DNA from: Gammaproteobacteria bacterium
GTDB taxonomy: Bacteria; Pseudomonadota; Gammaproteobacteria; Steroidobacterales; Steroidobacteraceae
DNA: 64,000 nucleotides
NCBI GenBank assembly: GCA_016707425.1
Contig: JADJHU010000009.1
Location: forward strand, 54,066-118,065
Direction: 5' to 3'
Shown piece after piece: positions 1-7,695 of this stretch (within the stretch, counting starts at the first letter, position 1; the number at the start of each line of letters is the position of its first letter). The notes below the pieces were generated by a model that saw only the letters and a list, made by a program, of their open reading frames with translations, was not told the DNA's origin and did not search any database. The translations under genes were made by a program, and so were the position numbers.

Positions 1-45
1 GGGAATGCGCTGCCGTCACCCGTCCCGGCGTCGGGAGGCGTCGAC

Positions 46-2361
46 TCAGAAGGCGACGATGAAATCGATGCCGACGCTGCGTGGTTCCCCGTAGACGCTG
101 GTGGCGAAGCCCATGGCACCGAAGTCGATGCCGTGCACGCGGTATTCCTCATCCGTGAGGTTCTTGCCCCAGAGTGATACGGACGCCGTCCCGCCGCCCA
201 GCTTGAGCTCGGACAGCGTGACGCGGGCATCGAGAAGACCGCGACTGGCGGCGGCGATCGCCTCGGTGAGCGGTGTTCCGACGACCGTCGGGTAGAAGAT
301 CACACGCCCGCGGTAGTTGTATTCGAGCCGTGTCGAGAGCTGGCCGATGTCGAAGCGCGGCAGATCGTACTGGAGTGCTGCGTCCGCGGTGAGCTTCGGC
401 GCATAGGTGAAGAAGGCGGACCGGGCGACGTCCACGATCTGGTTCGTCACGGGATCGAGGATCAGGAACTCCTTGTACTTGCGGTCGATGTAACCCACGG
501 ACCCCGAGAGTGTCAGGCCTTTCGCGAGGACGGCTTCGATTTCCGCCTCCAGGCCCTTGTATTCAGCCTTGCCCGCATTGACGGTCACGCTGGTTGCGCC
601 CTGGCTCCCGGCCTGGAACTGATCGACCTGCATGTCCTTGTGATCGACATAGAAGGCCGCGGCGTTCAGCCGCAGGCGCCGGTCGAGCAGCTCGGACTTG
701 AGCCCGAGCTCGAAGGACGTGACGTCCTCCGGCTCAAAGGCGCCACTCGCGGCGCGCGCGTTGAAGCCGCCCGCCTTGTAGCCCGTGGCGACGCGGCCGT
801 AGGTCATGATCCGGTCGCTGACCTTGAAATCGAGCGTGGCCGACCAGTTGAACTTGCTGAACCCGTGCTCCAGGTTGCGCGGGAAGATGGCGCGCTGCTC
901 GAGCTTCTTGTCGTCTTTCGTATAGCGCATGCCACCGGTGAAGCTCAGGCGATCCGTGAAGTCGTAGGTCGCCTGGCCGAAGATGGCCTTGGATTCCGAC
1001 TCGTGATCGAAATCGAGCAGCGTGCTGAGCGGCACGGCGACTCCGAGCGACTGGATCACGATGGTGGGGAACTGCGGGTTCCTCTCGTGGCTGCGCTCCT
1101 TGAAGTAGAACAGGCCCGCGACGTAGTCGAGGCGGTCGCTCACCTTGCCGATCAGGTTGAATTCCTGGCTGATCTGGTGCTGGCGGCGGAAGTTGGTCGA
1201 GGTGAAGAGGCTGATGCGCTGCACGCCGGTCGGGATGAACGCGGTATAGGGCGGCGGCGCCAGCAGCAGCGGGCTCGCGGTCGCGCCGCGGAGTCCGGCC
1301 TGCCCGTCCATTTCGTCGCCCCGGTCGACGTTGCGCCAGCTGCGGTAACCGGTGAGCGAGCGCAGCGTGGTATTGGCACCGAGATCGAGCTCCATGGTGA
1401 GCGTGTGGCCCGTGACCTTGTCGGTGAGCAGGCCGCCATCGTCGAGGCGCAGCTTGCCGAGCCGCCGGGTCGAGTAGACCGGGGCGCTGCCGCTGAGTGC
1501 AGGCGAGTTGTTGAGATAGGCCAGGACATCCGGTCTGAAGACCGTGGCCTGCTCCGCAGCCGCATAGCTCTGGCGATAGTTGTAGTCGAAGGCGTAATCG
1601 GCCCGGAAGGGGCCCTTGCGGTCGAAGCCTACCGCAAGACGCGCGGCATCCACCCTGAGGGCGCCCGGGTCGCGATCCGCCGGTGCGTTGAGATCGTCGA
1701 CATAGCCGTCCTGCTCGCGGTGCACGTAGGAGAGCCTGGCCCGCACACCACTCTCGCCCCACTGCCCGGTGTCGAAGGTGGTGCGGGTCTGCCACTGGTT
1801 CCAGCTGCCGTAGGTCAGCTTCTCCTTGAAGCCGAGCTCGTTCGCCGGTTTCGTCGTGATGAAGTTCACGGCTCCGCCGATAGTGTTGCGCCCGTAGAGC
1901 GTGCCCTGCGGCCCGCGCAGCACCTCGATACGCTCGAGGTCGACGAGATCGAAGACCGCGCCGGTCTGGCGGCCCAGGACCACGCCGTCGACATAGATGC
2001 TGACTGACGCATCGTTCGTCAGGACCGGTTCCCCCGACCCGATGCCACGGATGTAGACGGTGGTATTGGTGGTCGAGGTGGGCGAGGTGGTCACCACGAG
2101 GTTCGGCGCGATCGCGGTGAGCGTGCTCACATCCGTGGTCCCGCGCTGCTCGATGGTCTCCGCTGTGATGGCGCTGACGGCCAGCGGCGTCTCCTGCAGG
2201 CTCTCCTCGCGCTTCTGCGCCGTGACGACGACCTCCTGGAGCCGGCCCGCCCCCTCTGCCGCCCCGGATTGAGCATCGGAGCCCTGGGCAAAGACCGGCT
2301 GCAGCAGGCCACAGGCTGCGAATCCGCCACAGAGTATCCTCACAACATCAATCATCTTCAT
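46..2361 (-). CDS. TonB-dependent outer membrane receptor
   Basis: This is a 771-residue TonB-dependent receptor that would import a scarce ligand across the outer membrane using TonB-ExbBD energy. A signal peptide covers about residues 1-26. A TonB-box-like segment (EVVVTAQKRE, near residue 43) is followed by a plug domain with RGIGSG, the VEVLRGPQGTLYGRNT-type motif and an intact GGAVNFIT stretch near residue 165. The long C-terminal part is a beta-barrel ending in phenylalanine, as such barrels do. The ATG at 2361 has a GAGGAGAG ribosome site just upstream. The start overlaps the 3' end of the TetR gene by 14 bases, so the two are probably co-transcribed. The ligand cannot be read from sequence. 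Receptors of this FecA/CirA-like subgroup next to acyl-CoA catabolism genes often take up hydrophobic organics, but cobalamin is also possible given the corrinoid genes nearby. Confidence 0.93.
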   Translation of the reverse strand: MKMIDVVRILCGGFAACGLLQPVFAQGSDAQSGAAEGAGRLQEVVVTAQKREESLQETPLAVSAITAETIEQRGTTDVSTLTAIAPNLVVTTSPTSTTNTTVYIRGIGSGEPVLTNDASVSIYVDGVVLGRQTGAVFDLVDLERIEVLRGPQGTLYGRNTIGGAVNFITTKPANELGFKEKLTYGSWNQWQTRTTFDTGQWGESGVRARLSYVHREQDGYVDDLNAPADRDPGALRVDAARLAVGFDRKGPFRADYAFDYNYRQSYAAAEQATVFRPDVLAYLNNSPALSGSAPVYSTRRLGKLRLDDGGLLTDKVTGHTLTMELDLGANTTLRSLTGYRSWRNVDRGDEMDGQAGLRGATASPLLLAPPPYTAFIPTGVQRISLFTSTNFRRQHQISQEFNLIGKVSDRLDYVAGLFYFKERSHERNPQFPTIVIQSLGVAVPLSTLLDFDHESESKAIFGQATYDFTDRLSFTGGMRYTKDDKKLEQRAIFPRNLEHGFSKFNWSATLDFKVSDRIMTYGRVATGYKAGGFNARAASGAFEPEDVTSFELGLKSELLDRRLRLNAAAFYVDHKDMQVDQFQAGSQGATSVTVNAGKAEYKGLEAEIEAVLAKGLTLSGSVGYIDRKYKEFLILDPVTNQIVDVARSAFFTYAPKLTADAALQYDLPRFDIGQLSTRLEYNYRGRVIFYPTVVGTPLTEAIAAASRGLLDARVTLSELKLGGGTASVSLWGKNLTDEEYRVHGIDFGAMGFATSVYGEPRSVGIDFIVAF

Positions 2362-3178
2362 GAACGTCTCTCCTCGTTCGCCGATGGTTCATGGACTTTG
2401 CAATACGGTCTGCATCACTCATCCGGACAGGTGACAGGCCGCGACCCTCCCGGCCCGGGCCCAGCCTGCCGGTTCGCTGCCGCGAATGCCTGTGATCCGT
2501 CGCGGGGGTGGCGGCCGGCGAGCGCAGGTGGTGTACGCCGAACAGGGCGGCCTCGATGAACGGGCGCACGTCCTTCGGTCTCACAGGCTGATTGGTGAAG
2601 CACACGCGCGTCATGATCGGCCCGACGATCAGATCGGCCGCTGCCTCGAGATCGAGATCGGGCGGCAGCTCACCGCGCGCGGTGGCGCGCCTCAGAACCC
2701 CGAGGAGTGCCTGCCGGCGTTCCTGGTTCATGGGTACGAGCAGCTTCGAAAGCTCGGGATCGTGAAGGCACTCCGCGGCGAGGATCGGCAGCACGCGCGC
2801 CAGCGGGGTCGTCTCGAGGATGTGCACGAAGCTGCGCATCAGGAGCGTCAGATCCTCCAGGACGCTGCCCGTATCGGGCGCCACGAGCTCAGGCAGTTGC
2901 GAGAAGGACTCGATGACCAGCGGCGCCTTCGATGCCCAGCGGCGATAGATGGTGGCCTTGCCGACGCCCGCCACGGCTGCAACCTCGCCGACCGTGAGGC
3001 GCTGGTAACCGTACTCGGCGAGCAGCCTCAGGGTCGTATCGAGAATGGCGCGATGGGCCTCAGGGCTGCGTGGGCGACCGCGCGGCGCGCTCGCGGCATG
3101 CCGGGACTTCCGTCGGGCCGGGCTTCCCGCCTTCCCCGCCGGGGCTGAGCCATGACTGGTGACCTTGCGAGTCCTCAT
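2348..3178 (-). CDS. TetR/AcrR family transcriptional regulator
   Basis: This is a TetR-type repressor of about 276 residues. A basic, Ala/Pro-rich N-terminal stretch precedes the helix-turn-helix (RAILDTTLRLLAEYGYQRL, then VGEVAAVAGVGKATIYRRW), and a ligand-binding domain of the TetR_C_11 type ends near AALFGVHHL. The ATG at 3178 is preferred over an upstream in-frame ATG at 3268 because the extra residues look non-coding. After the normal domain end there is a tail of about 60 Arg/His-rich residues that runs through the leader of the downstream receptor gene. Both alternative frames stop near 2415-2420, so a frameshift near the true 3' end is possible. It probably controls the receptor it overlaps and perhaps the divergent luciferase-like/corrinoid operon. 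Confidence 0.85.
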   Translation of the reverse strand: MRTRKVTSHGSAPAGKAGSPARRKSRHAASAPRGRPRSPEAHRAILDTTLRLLAEYGYQRLTVGEVAAVAGVGKATIYRRWASKAPLVIESFSQLPELVAPDTGSVLEDLTLLMRSFVHILETTPLARVLPILAAECLHDPELSKLLVPMNQERRQALLGVLRRATARGELPPDLDLEAAADLIVGPIMTRVCFTNQPVRPKDVRPFIEAALFGVHHLRSPAATPATDHRHSRQRTGRLGPGREGRGLSPVRMSDADRIAKSMNHRRTRRDVHEDD

Positions 3179-3273
3179 GCTCCTGAACGCTAACACAGCT
3201 CGTACGCTGAACGAGGCATCCCCGATCGTGGCCACTCTGCCGGGCGCCGATCCCCCCTGCGCCGGCATCGGCG

Positions 3274-3303
3274 TTGACCGCCTGCTCGGCTGCTGCGTAT
3301 ATT
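3274..3303 (+). promoter_or_regulatory. Candidate sigma-70 promoter of the luciferase-like/corrinoid operon
   Basis: A TTGACC -35 box (3274-3279) is separated by 18 bases from a TATATT -10 box (3298-3303). It lies about 75 bases upstream of the GTG start at 3379 in the gap between the leftward TetR gene and the rightward operon. It is the only AT-rich patch in this gap and the boxes are close to consensus. It is predicted by eye only. Confidence 0.5.
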
Positions 3304-3378
3304 ACAAACCGAGACGCGCCGTTTCGCAACAACAGTTTGAGGCCCGGTAGCGGGCCCGACGTCGTGGAAGGGTGACCC

Positions 3379-4269
3379 GTGCATTTCTGGCAGTCCATTT
3401 TCCTGTGCGAAAGCGAGCAGATCTTCGAGGTCACGCGCCTCTGCGAGCAGCTGGGTTTCGAAGGCGTCCTGGTTTCGGATCATCTCGTTCACCCTGAGTC
3501 CCAGAGTTCCACCTACCTCTATTCCGCGGATGGCAAGCCGCCGTCGTTCACCGAGGGCACGGCGTGGCCCGAATCCTGGTCACTCGCTGCGGCGCTCGCT
3601 GCACAGAACCCGACGCTGCGCTTCTGTACCAACGTCTACATCCTGCCGCTGCGCCATCCCGTCGAGGTGGCGAGAGCGACCTCGAGCGTGGCGTACTTCT
3701 GCGGGGGCCGGCTGTTGCTCGGGGCGGGGGCGGGCTGGATGAAGGAGGAGTTCGACATCCTCGGCGTCGACTGGGAGTCGCGCGGCCGGCGCTATGACGA
3801 GTGCATCGAGGTGATCCGCAAGCTCTACACCGGCCGGTACGTCGAACACCACGGAGAGTTCTTCGATTTTCCGCGCATCATGCTGAACCCGGTGCCGGCC
3901 GAGCCCGTGCCGATCCTGATCGGTGGCACCAGCGGACCGGCGCTGCGCCGCGCCGCGCGAACCGGCGACGGCTGGCTCGGACCCGGCCAGACGCTGGACG
4001 CAGCGCTCGGAACACTTGCGGAGCTCAGGCGGCTGCGTGCCGGGTATGGAACGCTGAATCGACCGTTCAACACGATCGTGCCTCTCTACGGCGAGAAGAT
4101 CACGCCGGAGGTGCTCAGCCGCCTGGAAGATGCCGGGGCCACGGGCATCGTGAGCCTGCCTTTCGCATTCACCCTCGGTCCGGGAACCAGTCTGGCGGAG
4201 AAGCGCGCCTACCTCGAGGACTATGCGGAGAATGTCATGCGGAAGTTCACCGGCAAGCGCGCCACCTGA
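3379..4269 (+). CDS. LLM class flavin-dependent oxidoreductase
   Basis: This is a 296-residue luciferase-like (LLM) oxidoreductase with the TIM-barrel fold of the bacterial luciferase/F420-dependent reductase superfamily. Visible signatures are the GAGAGWMKEEFDILG segment (about 115-128), typical of the TIGR03619-like subgroup, and PILIGGTSGPALRRAA followed by GDGWLG (about 175-198), the flavin phosphate-binding region. Start choice is GTG 3379, with GGAAGGG seven bases upstream. It is the first gene of a tight rightward run ending at 8583. FMN or F420 may be the cofactor; this cannot be told from sequence. The substrate is unknown, and the context with a corrinoid methyltransferase and acyl-CoA genes suggests breakdown of a methylated organic compound. 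Confidence 0.88.
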   Translation: MHFWQSIFLCESEQIFEVTRLCEQLGFEGVLVSDHLVHPESQSSTYLYSADGKPPSFTEGTAWPESWSLAAALAAQNPTLRFCTNVYILPLRHPVEVARATSSVAYFCGGRLLLGAGAGWMKEEFDILGVDWESRGRRYDECIEVIRKLYTGRYVEHHGEFFDFPRIMLNPVPAEPVPILIGGTSGPALRRAARTGDGWLGPGQTLDAALGTLAELRRLRAGYGTLNRPFNTIVPLYGEKITPEVLSRLEDAGATGIVSLPFAFTLGPGTSLAEKRAYLEDYAENVMRKFTGKRAT

Positions 4270-4284
4270 ACCAGGGGAGTCAGC

Positions 4285-4593
4285 ATGAATCTCGATGAGC
4301 TCAAGGCCGCCTATCCCGATCTCTCTTTCGAGGAGGTCGGACCCGACGAGTCCTGGGACGAGGACGCCTCGGGCTTCTGTTTCGTGATCGAAGCAAACAT
4401 CCACGCGAAGAAGGGGCGTGCCACGGTCATGGTGGACGATCTTCCGCGCGTGGCGTTCACCGGCAGTACGGTGGGAATCCGCAAGATGCTGGTGCAGTGG
4501 GATCTGAGTCGTTCACATCTCGCCTACCTTGCCTATGAGCTCGGGCGGGCGGAGATGGCGATCCGCCACGGTCTACCCTTTCAGCAGGAGTGA
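4285..4593 (+). CDS. Small DUF4346-like protein
   Basis: This 102-residue soluble protein begins with an acidic N-terminal segment. Its C-terminal pattern, SHLAYLAYELGRAEMAI followed by GLPFQQE, resembles the end of DUF4346 proteins as I remember them (DHAAYLGRE...RAE...YVQD). That domain also occurs in archaeal dihydropteroate-synthase-like and MtrA-like proteins of pterin and methyl-transfer metabolism. The gene sits 15 bases after the first luciferase-like gene and 6 bases before the corrinoid protein gene, so it belongs to the operon. The family match is from memory of the motif and is tentative. If right, it hints at a pterin or corrinoid partner role in the methyl-transfer chain. Confidence 0.7.
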   Translation: MNLDELKAAYPDLSFEEVGPDESWDEDASGFCFVIEANIHAKKGRATVMVDDLPRVAFTGSTVGIRKMLVQWDLSRSHLAYLAYELGRAEMAIRHGLPFQQE

Positions 4594-4599
4594 TGTGCC

Positions 4600-5325
4600 A
4601 TGTCTGTGACACCGAAAGAGATTTTTGAGGCGGTCTGGAAGCTGCAGAAGAAGAAGGCCTACGACCTGGTACAGCAGGGTCTGGCCGAGGGCGTCGACCC
4701 GGTCGCGATGCTGAAGGAAGGCGTGATCGCCGGACTCCAGGAGGTCGGGCGGCGCTTCGGGGCAGGAGAGTACTTCCTCGCCGAGCTCGTGATGAGCGGC
4801 AAGGTGGCCGAGCCCTGCATCGAACTGATCAACCCGCACCTGCCGCCGAATACCGGAGGGCCACAGGGCAGGGTGGTGATCGGAGCCGTGACGGGCGATC
4901 TGCACACCATCGGCTATGGACTGGTGACCACGCAGCTCGAGCTCAACGGCTTCGAGGTGCACAAGCTCGGTATCGACCTGCCGAGCATGCACTTCATCGA
5001 GAAGGCGAAGGAGCACAAGGCCGAGATCATCGGGCTCTCGGCTTTTCTCGTGACCACGATCCCGTACTGCAAGGAGGTCGTGGGGTATCTCGAGGACATG
5101 GGGCTTCGCGACAAGTACAAGGTGATCATCGGCGGCACGGAGTGCACGGCGGACAAGGCCGATGCGATGGATGTCGATGGCTGGGCACTGAATGCAGTGG
5201 CCTCGGTGCCGCTGTGCAAGCACATCTGCGGCAAGCCGGTGGATGAAGCCGAGCTGGCGCGTGCGCGCACCCACGATCACACCTGGTGGTACAACAGCCG
5301 CCGCATCAAGGGAGTCGCGGCATGA
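4600..5325 (+). CDS. Corrinoid (B12-binding) methyltransferase protein
   Basis: This 241-residue protein has the two-part layout of methylotrophic corrinoid proteins (MtmC/MttC/MtbC type). A helical B12-binding 2 cap covers about residues 1-88. A Rossmann-like cobalamin domain follows with the DxHxxG signature (D100, H102, G105; sequence DLHTIG), where the histidine is the lower axial cobalt ligand. Later come the LSAFL region, equivalent to the SxL motif, and IIGGTECT, equivalent to the GG motif. Its TGA overlaps the ATG of the MtmB-like gene (ATGA), the usual pairing of a corrinoid protein with its cognate methyltransferase. It would carry the methyl group on Co(I)/Co(III). No reductive-activation (RamA-like) gene is visible in the window. 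Confidence 0.92.
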   Translation: MSVTPKEIFEAVWKLQKKKAYDLVQQGLAEGVDPVAMLKEGVIAGLQEVGRRFGAGEYFLAELVMSGKVAEPCIELINPHLPPNTGGPQGRVVIGAVTGDLHTIGYGLVTTQLELNGFEVHKLGIDLPSMHFIEKAKEHKAEIIGLSAFLVTTIPYCKEVVGYLEDMGLRDKYKVIIGGTECTADKADAMDVDGWALNAVASVPLCKHICGKPVDEAELARARTHDHTWWYNSRRIKGVAA

Positions 5326-7634
5326 TCCCGACCATCGAATTCCAGCACCGCGCCTCGCGCGGTCCGGTGACGGCGGTCGACGACTTCGATCTCGAGCTCG
5401 CCTTCAAGGTGCGCGAGCTCGTCGCCGAGTACGAGATCAAATACGACCCCGGGCAGCTGGTGGTCGACGATCGCACGGCGGATGCCATCTTCGAGGCGGC
5501 CGTGAAGCATCTCTCGGAGATCGGGCTCTATTTCCAGAGCACCGGGCGGGTGATCAAGTACGATGAGCAGGAGATCCGCCAGGTCGCGCGCGAGTCACAG
5601 CAGAACCCGGCCTGCGTGAATCTCGGCAAGGGCGTCGAGCGCATGCAGCTGCGCTATCGGCGCGGATCTGACACCTGGGCACCGACGAATTACGCCGGTC
5701 CGGCGGGTGTGGCGGAGAAGGACTGGTTCATTCCCTACGTCCAGTCCTTCGCGCAGGAACCCTCGGTCAGGGGCTTCGGGATCGTTCCCGGGCTCGCAAA
5801 GCTCGACAACCTCGATCCGAAGGCGGGTCAGCTCTCCGAGGTGACGGTCGCGCTCTGGGAGCAGGAGGCGCTGCGGGAAGCGCTGAAGCGCGCCGGGCGG
5901 CTCGACATGAACCTGGGACTGCTGTGCACCGCGAGCACGCCCTCAGGCACGATGGCGGTGATGGCCTCTGGCTATCGGGATTCCTTCAACACCCAGATCG
6001 GCATCCACATCATGCCGGAGCAGAAGCTCAGCTGGAATCCGCTGCTGCTCTCGCAGTACTGCGAGCTCACCGGCATCGAGCCCTGGCAGAGCGCCATGTC
6101 CTGCATCGGCGGCCTCTGCCGCGATGCGGCCGATGTGGCGGTGGTGATGCTCGCCAATGCGCTCGGACAACTCTCCTATGCCAAGGCCGGGTCGATGAGC
6201 TATTTCCCGAGTCACCTGGACGGCACCTGGGCGACGCGCGCCTCGCACTGGGCCTTCAGCGGCGCAGGTCGCGCTGCGGAGCGCCATCTGGGTCTTGCGA
6301 TTGGCACGTCGATTTCCGGCATCGACAAGGCCTGGCGTACGCCGCTCACGCTCTGGCAGTCCGCAGGCGTCGTCGTCACGTCGGTAGCGAGTGGACTTTC
6401 GTATGCGTGGATTGCAGGCCATACCGGCCTCGAGGCGCGCCTGATCGGCCAGATGATGAACGGCTGTGCGGGCATGCCGGCAGACCGGGCGAACGAGCTC
6501 GCACAGAAGATCATGAGGAAGGTCGACGAGCTGCTGCCGAAGCAGGGGAAGCAACTGCCTTTTTACGAGGCCTATGACGTGAATACCGTCAAGCCGCGTC
6601 CGGCGTACGAGAAGGCCATGATGCAGACGTGCGACGAGCTCGCGGCGATCGGCATGCCCTTCAGGAGTAGTGCGGTAGTCGTAGGAGGATGGGTCGTGGC
6701 AGGCAAGCCCGGTCTGACGGTCATCCTGAGCGAGCTGGATACGCTGATCCGCCCCGAGGAGGAGCGGCGCGTGCTGGATTTCGCTCGTCAAGTGGAGGAC
6801 GCTGGCTGGTACGGCGTTCACATCATCGATCACGTCGTGATGGGCCCGGGCTCCGCGCGCAACGGCCTGCCGGAGAATCCGCGAGCTTTTCGCTGGGTGG
6901 GCAATCAGCGCCCGGACCAGCACATGCCGAGCCAGATCGTGATGATGTCCGCCATCGCGGCCGTCACCTCGCGCATCCGGCTGATGGCGACGGCCACCCT
7001 GGCGCCTCTGCGCCCGCCGCTGCTCAACGCCAAGCAGTGGGCCACCCTCGACCTGATTTCCGGCGGGCGCCTGACGCTGACGCCGATCGGCGGCTGGCAG
7101 GACGAGGAGTACGAAGCCATGGGCGTGCCGTTTGCCGAGCGCGGCGGGCGCCTCGACGAACAGCTCGAAATCATGCATCTCGCCTGGCGCGAGACCCCGA
7201 TCAGCTACCACGGGCGCTACTACCGCTTCGAGAACGTCTACGTGAACCCGAAGCCGGCTCAGGCGGGCGGGCCTGAAATCATCATCGGCGGCGACCGCCT
7301 GAGCGCGCGGGTGATCGCGCGCATCGTCAGGTACGGCAAGGGCTATACGCTGACGAGTGAGCCCGATCCGCAGGATCTTGCCCGGCTGGCGCAGGCCATG
7401 GAGCAGGCCGGACGCGCGATGAGGGATCTCAGGACGAGCGGCCTGATCTTTCCGGTGTTCCCCGATGCGCTGCGACCGGCGGATCTGGCCCGAAGCATCG
7501 AGGCCAGTGTGCCTCCGCTCGTGGCGGCGGGCGTCCACACGATTACGGTCAAACCGTCGCAGTTCATTGATGATCCCACAGAGATGCCGCGCTTCCTGAA
7601 GGAATGCGGGCGTCTCGTGATGGCATACTGTTAG
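5322..7634 (+). CDS. MtmB-type methylamine:corrinoid methyltransferase homologue, read through into a luciferase-like oxidoreductase
   Basis: As sequenced, one 770-codon frame encodes two proteins. Residues 1-447 match monomethylamine methyltransferase MtmB over its full length: HLSEIGLYFQSTGRVIKY aligns with the archaeal ECGIYCTDTHRIVKY region, and EAYDVNTVKP...IGMPF aligns with the archaeal C-terminus ECYDVKTVTP...LGLVF. The pyrrolysine position (MGV-Pyl-GPE in Methanosarcina) falls in DMNLGLLCTAS here, with an ordinary codon, so this is a non-pyrrolysine relative. Residues from about 459 on are a complete luciferase-like oxidoreductase. The 11-residue linker RSSAVVVGGWV covers a perfect AGGAGG site and a GTG start, so the two parts are probably separate genes merged by a lost base. 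ATG 5322 is preferred over GTG 5286 because it overlaps the corrinoid stop codon and has GGGAG upstream. The methyl donor is unknown. Confidence 0.85.
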   Translation: MIPTIEFQHRASRGPVTAVDDFDLELAFKVRELVAEYEIKYDPGQLVVDDRTADAIFEAAVKHLSEIGLYFQSTGRVIKYDEQEIRQVARESQQNPACVNLGKGVERMQLRYRRGSDTWAPTNYAGPAGVAEKDWFIPYVQSFAQEPSVRGFGIVPGLAKLDNLDPKAGQLSEVTVALWEQEALREALKRAGRLDMNLGLLCTASTPSGTMAVMASGYRDSFNTQIGIHIMPEQKLSWNPLLLSQYCELTGIEPWQSAMSCIGGLCRDAADVAVVMLANALGQLSYAKAGSMSYFPSHLDGTWATRASHWAFSGAGRAAERHLGLAIGTSISGIDKAWRTPLTLWQSAGVVVTSVASGLSYAWIAGHTGLEARLIGQMMNGCAGMPADRANELAQKIMRKVDELLPKQGKQLPFYEAYDVNTVKPRPAYEKAMMQTCDELAAIGMPFRSSAVVVGGWVVAGKPGLTVILSELDTLIRPEEERRVLDFARQVEDAGWYGVHIIDHVVMGPGSARNGLPENPRAFRWVGNQRPDQHMPSQIVMMSAIAAVTSRIRLMATATLAPLRPPLLNAKQWATLDLISGGRLTLTPIGGWQDEEYEAMGVPFAERGGRLDEQLEIMHLAWRETPISYHGRYYRFENVYVNPKPAQAGGPEIIIGGDRLSARVIARIVRYGKGYTLTSEPDPQDLARLAQAMEQAGRAMRDLRTSGLIFPVFPDALRPADLARSIEASVPPLVAAGVHTITVKPSQFIDDPTEMPRFLKECGRLVMAYC
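6683..6698 (+). promoter_or_regulatory. Internal ribosome binding site and GTG start
   Basis: AGGAGG at 6683-6688 lies seven bases before GTG at 6696 inside the long frame 5322-7634. The spacing is ideal, and GTG is followed directly by the first conserved strand of a luciferase-like protein. TAG stops exist here in the other two frames (6668-6670 and 6676-6678). One extra base just before 6663 would end the methyltransferase as GMPFQE-stop, 25 bases before this GTG. Confidence 0.7.
6696..7634 (+). CDS. LLM class flavin-dependent oxidoreductase (probable separate product)
   Basis: This is a complete 312-residue luciferase-like enzyme starting at GTG 6696 with its own ribosome site, in the same frame as the upstream methyltransferase. 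Signatures include SRIRLMATATLAPLRPP, the LISGGRLTLTPIGGW...EEYEAMG segment and PEIIIGGDRLSARVIARI near residue 200. It is the second of three luciferase-like paralogues in the operon and differs clearly from the other two in its N-terminal half. It may act as a flavin-dependent monooxygenase or an F420-type reductase/dehydrogenase. It is listed separately because a free form is likely even if the merged frame is real. Confidence 0.7.
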   Translation: MAGKPGLTVILSELDTLIRPEEERRVLDFARQVEDAGWYGVHIIDHVVMGPGSARNGLPENPRAFRWVGNQRPDQHMPSQIVMMSAIAAVTSRIRLMATATLAPLRPPLLNAKQWATLDLISGGRLTLTPIGGWQDEEYEAMGVPFAERGGRLDEQLEIMHLAWRETPISYHGRYYRFENVYVNPKPAQAGGPEIIIGGDRLSARVIARIVRYGKGYTLTSEPDPQDLARLAQAMEQAGRAMRDLRTSGLIFPVFPDALRPADLARSIEASVPPLVAAGVHTITVKPSQFIDDPTEMPRFLKECGRLVMAYC

Positions 7635-7695
7635 ACAGGCTTTCGGAGAGCGTCAACCTCAAAGAGACGCGCGCAGAGCGACAGGGGGCATCGGC

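Noticed and set aside
640..2007. A 455-codon plus-strand open frame inside the first TonB receptor
   Set aside because: The translation has no domain or motif and mirrors codon bias of the receptor gene; long antisense frames are expected in DNA of this GC content.
3179..3378. Cobalamin riboswitch in front of the corrinoid operon
   Set aside because: I looked for the B12-box and its conserved flanks in the gap and saw none; only a sigma-70-like promoter is visible.
6668..6678. TAG codons at the end of the MtmB-like gene as pyrrolysine codons
   Set aside because: They are out of frame, lie after the natural protein end, and no pyl genes are present; the position that holds pyrrolysine in MtmB is far upstream and has a sense codon.
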